A stretch of DNA of 5,692 nucleotides from DATLFQ01 sp035540915 (GTDB taxonomy: Bacteria; Actinomycetota; Acidimicrobiia; Acidimicrobiales; GCA-2861595). The first letter of the stretch is position 1. Every line of letters starts with the position of its first letter. The stretch lies in the NCBI GenBank assembly GCA_035540915.1, contig DATLFQ010000078.1:1-5692 (forward strand), written 5' to 3'. The notes below the pieces were generated by a model. The model was not told where the DNA came from. It searched no databases and saw nothing but the letters and a program-made list of their open reading frames with translations. Below are positions 5,387 to 5,692 of the stretch, piece after piece. Position numbers and translations under genes: made by a program.

Positions 5387-5692
5387 ATGAGTAGCGGCAT
5401 CGCGCTCGTTCGCTTCGGCGACGGGACCGTCAAGGTTGCGAACTACCACGGGACATCGGGCCTGCTCGTGCCCCGCCTCTTCGACAGTGCCATGGATGCG
5501 ACGAACGCCTACTTCGAGGGCCGCGATGGCTGGTCCGATCCGGACGGCGACATCGAGGACGTGGTCGTGTACGTCGACTACGGCACCTCGTTCTGGTTCG
5601 AGGCGAAGGCGACCCGGACCTCGGTGCTGCCCGAGTATTGCGACCCGCTCGACTCGAACTCCGAGGACCCGATGGACCGGCGTGATCCAGGC
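5387..5692 (+). CDS. Unrecognised acidic protein, 3' end outside window
   Basis: The frame is open from ATG 5387 to the end of the window: 102 codons with no stop and strong third-position G/C. The product begins MSSGIALVRFGDGTVKVANY, suggesting beta-strands, and is rich in Asp and Glu with aromatic patches (VVVYVDYGTSFWFEAK, about residues 63-78). No signal peptide, membrane helix or known motif is seen. ATG 5387 is preferred because codon quality and protein-like sequence begin there. In-frame ATGs at 5276, 5291 and 5306 would add a poorly structured, Arg/Ser-rich leader. No strong Shine-Dalgarno is visible ahead of any of them. The gene lies in a region recently rearranged by the IS. It was not recognised, and no function is proposed. 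Confidence 0.62.
   Translation, partial: MSSGIALVRFGDGTVKVANYHGTSGLLVPRLFDSAMDATNAYFEGRDGWSDPDGDIEDVVVYVDYGTSFWFEAKATRTSVLPEYCDPLDSNSEDPMDRRDPG

Noticed and set aside
4714..5394. Plus-strand frame of 226 codons across the IS
   Set aside because: Most of it is antisense to orfA and orfB; only the part right of 5182 was considered, as the tail of a possibly interrupted ORF.
1..5692. CRISPR arrays, tRNA or rRNA genes, toxin-antitoxin or phage modules
   Set aside because: No regularly spaced repeats, cloverleaf-like segments or rRNA signatures were seen, and no recognised gene belongs to such a module.

Overview
The window looks like chromosomal DNA of a high-GC Actinomycetota-type bacterium, possibly Acidimicrobiia-like; that is inferred, not proven. 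The evidence is strong G/C at third codon positions, several GTG starts, UdgX, and an FHA-like protein of a style common in actinobacteria. No rRNA, tRNA or CRISPR array is visible.

Layout. 2-562 (+) is the 3' end of an unrecognised gene for a protein with a C-terminal membrane anchor. A 202-base convergent gap follows, holding two weak hairpins. On the minus strand, 2101-1511 encodes UdgX, the uracil-DNA glycosylase relative that crosslinks to uracil-containing DNA. Its stop overlaps the GTG start of a DUF72 (YecE-like) gene at 1514-765 in a four-base GTGA junction, so the two form a translationally coupled pair.

The divergent gap 2102-2407 is rich in dyad symmetry. It contains a nested inverted repeat at 2183-2217 that resembles an IS21-type end, and a TGTCACC/GGTGACA inverted repeat whose right arm holds the -35 of a good-looking promoter. 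That promoter drives 2408-2887 (+), an FHA-like domain protein. The following frame, about 2851-3585, encodes a basic stretch, one membrane helix and an extracellular domain, but has no normal start codon ahead of the helix. One extra G in the GGG at 2848-2850 would fuse the two into a single protein: cytoplasmic FHA-like domain, helix, exported domain. This looks like a frameshifted gene or a sequencing error, though two separate genes cannot be excluded.

3841-5181 is a complete IS3-family insertion sequence of 1341 bp. It has imperfect 28-bp terminal inverted repeats, TG...CA ends, orfA (HTH plus leucine zipper) and orfB with an intact DD(35)E triad. No target duplication is visible. Removing the element joins an open frame on its left (from 3601) to one on its right (to 5394), so it may have interrupted a gene, but coding evidence there is weak. 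The window ends inside an unrecognised acidic protein gene starting near 5387.

Functionally, the UdgX/DUF72 pair points to DNA repair or genome surveillance and the FHA-like/membrane protein to signalling across the membrane. The IS is a mobile insertion with no visible link to either. I did not find a clearly new multi-gene system. The best leads are the UdgX-DUF72 coupling and the split FHA-transmembrane gene with its operator-like promoter.
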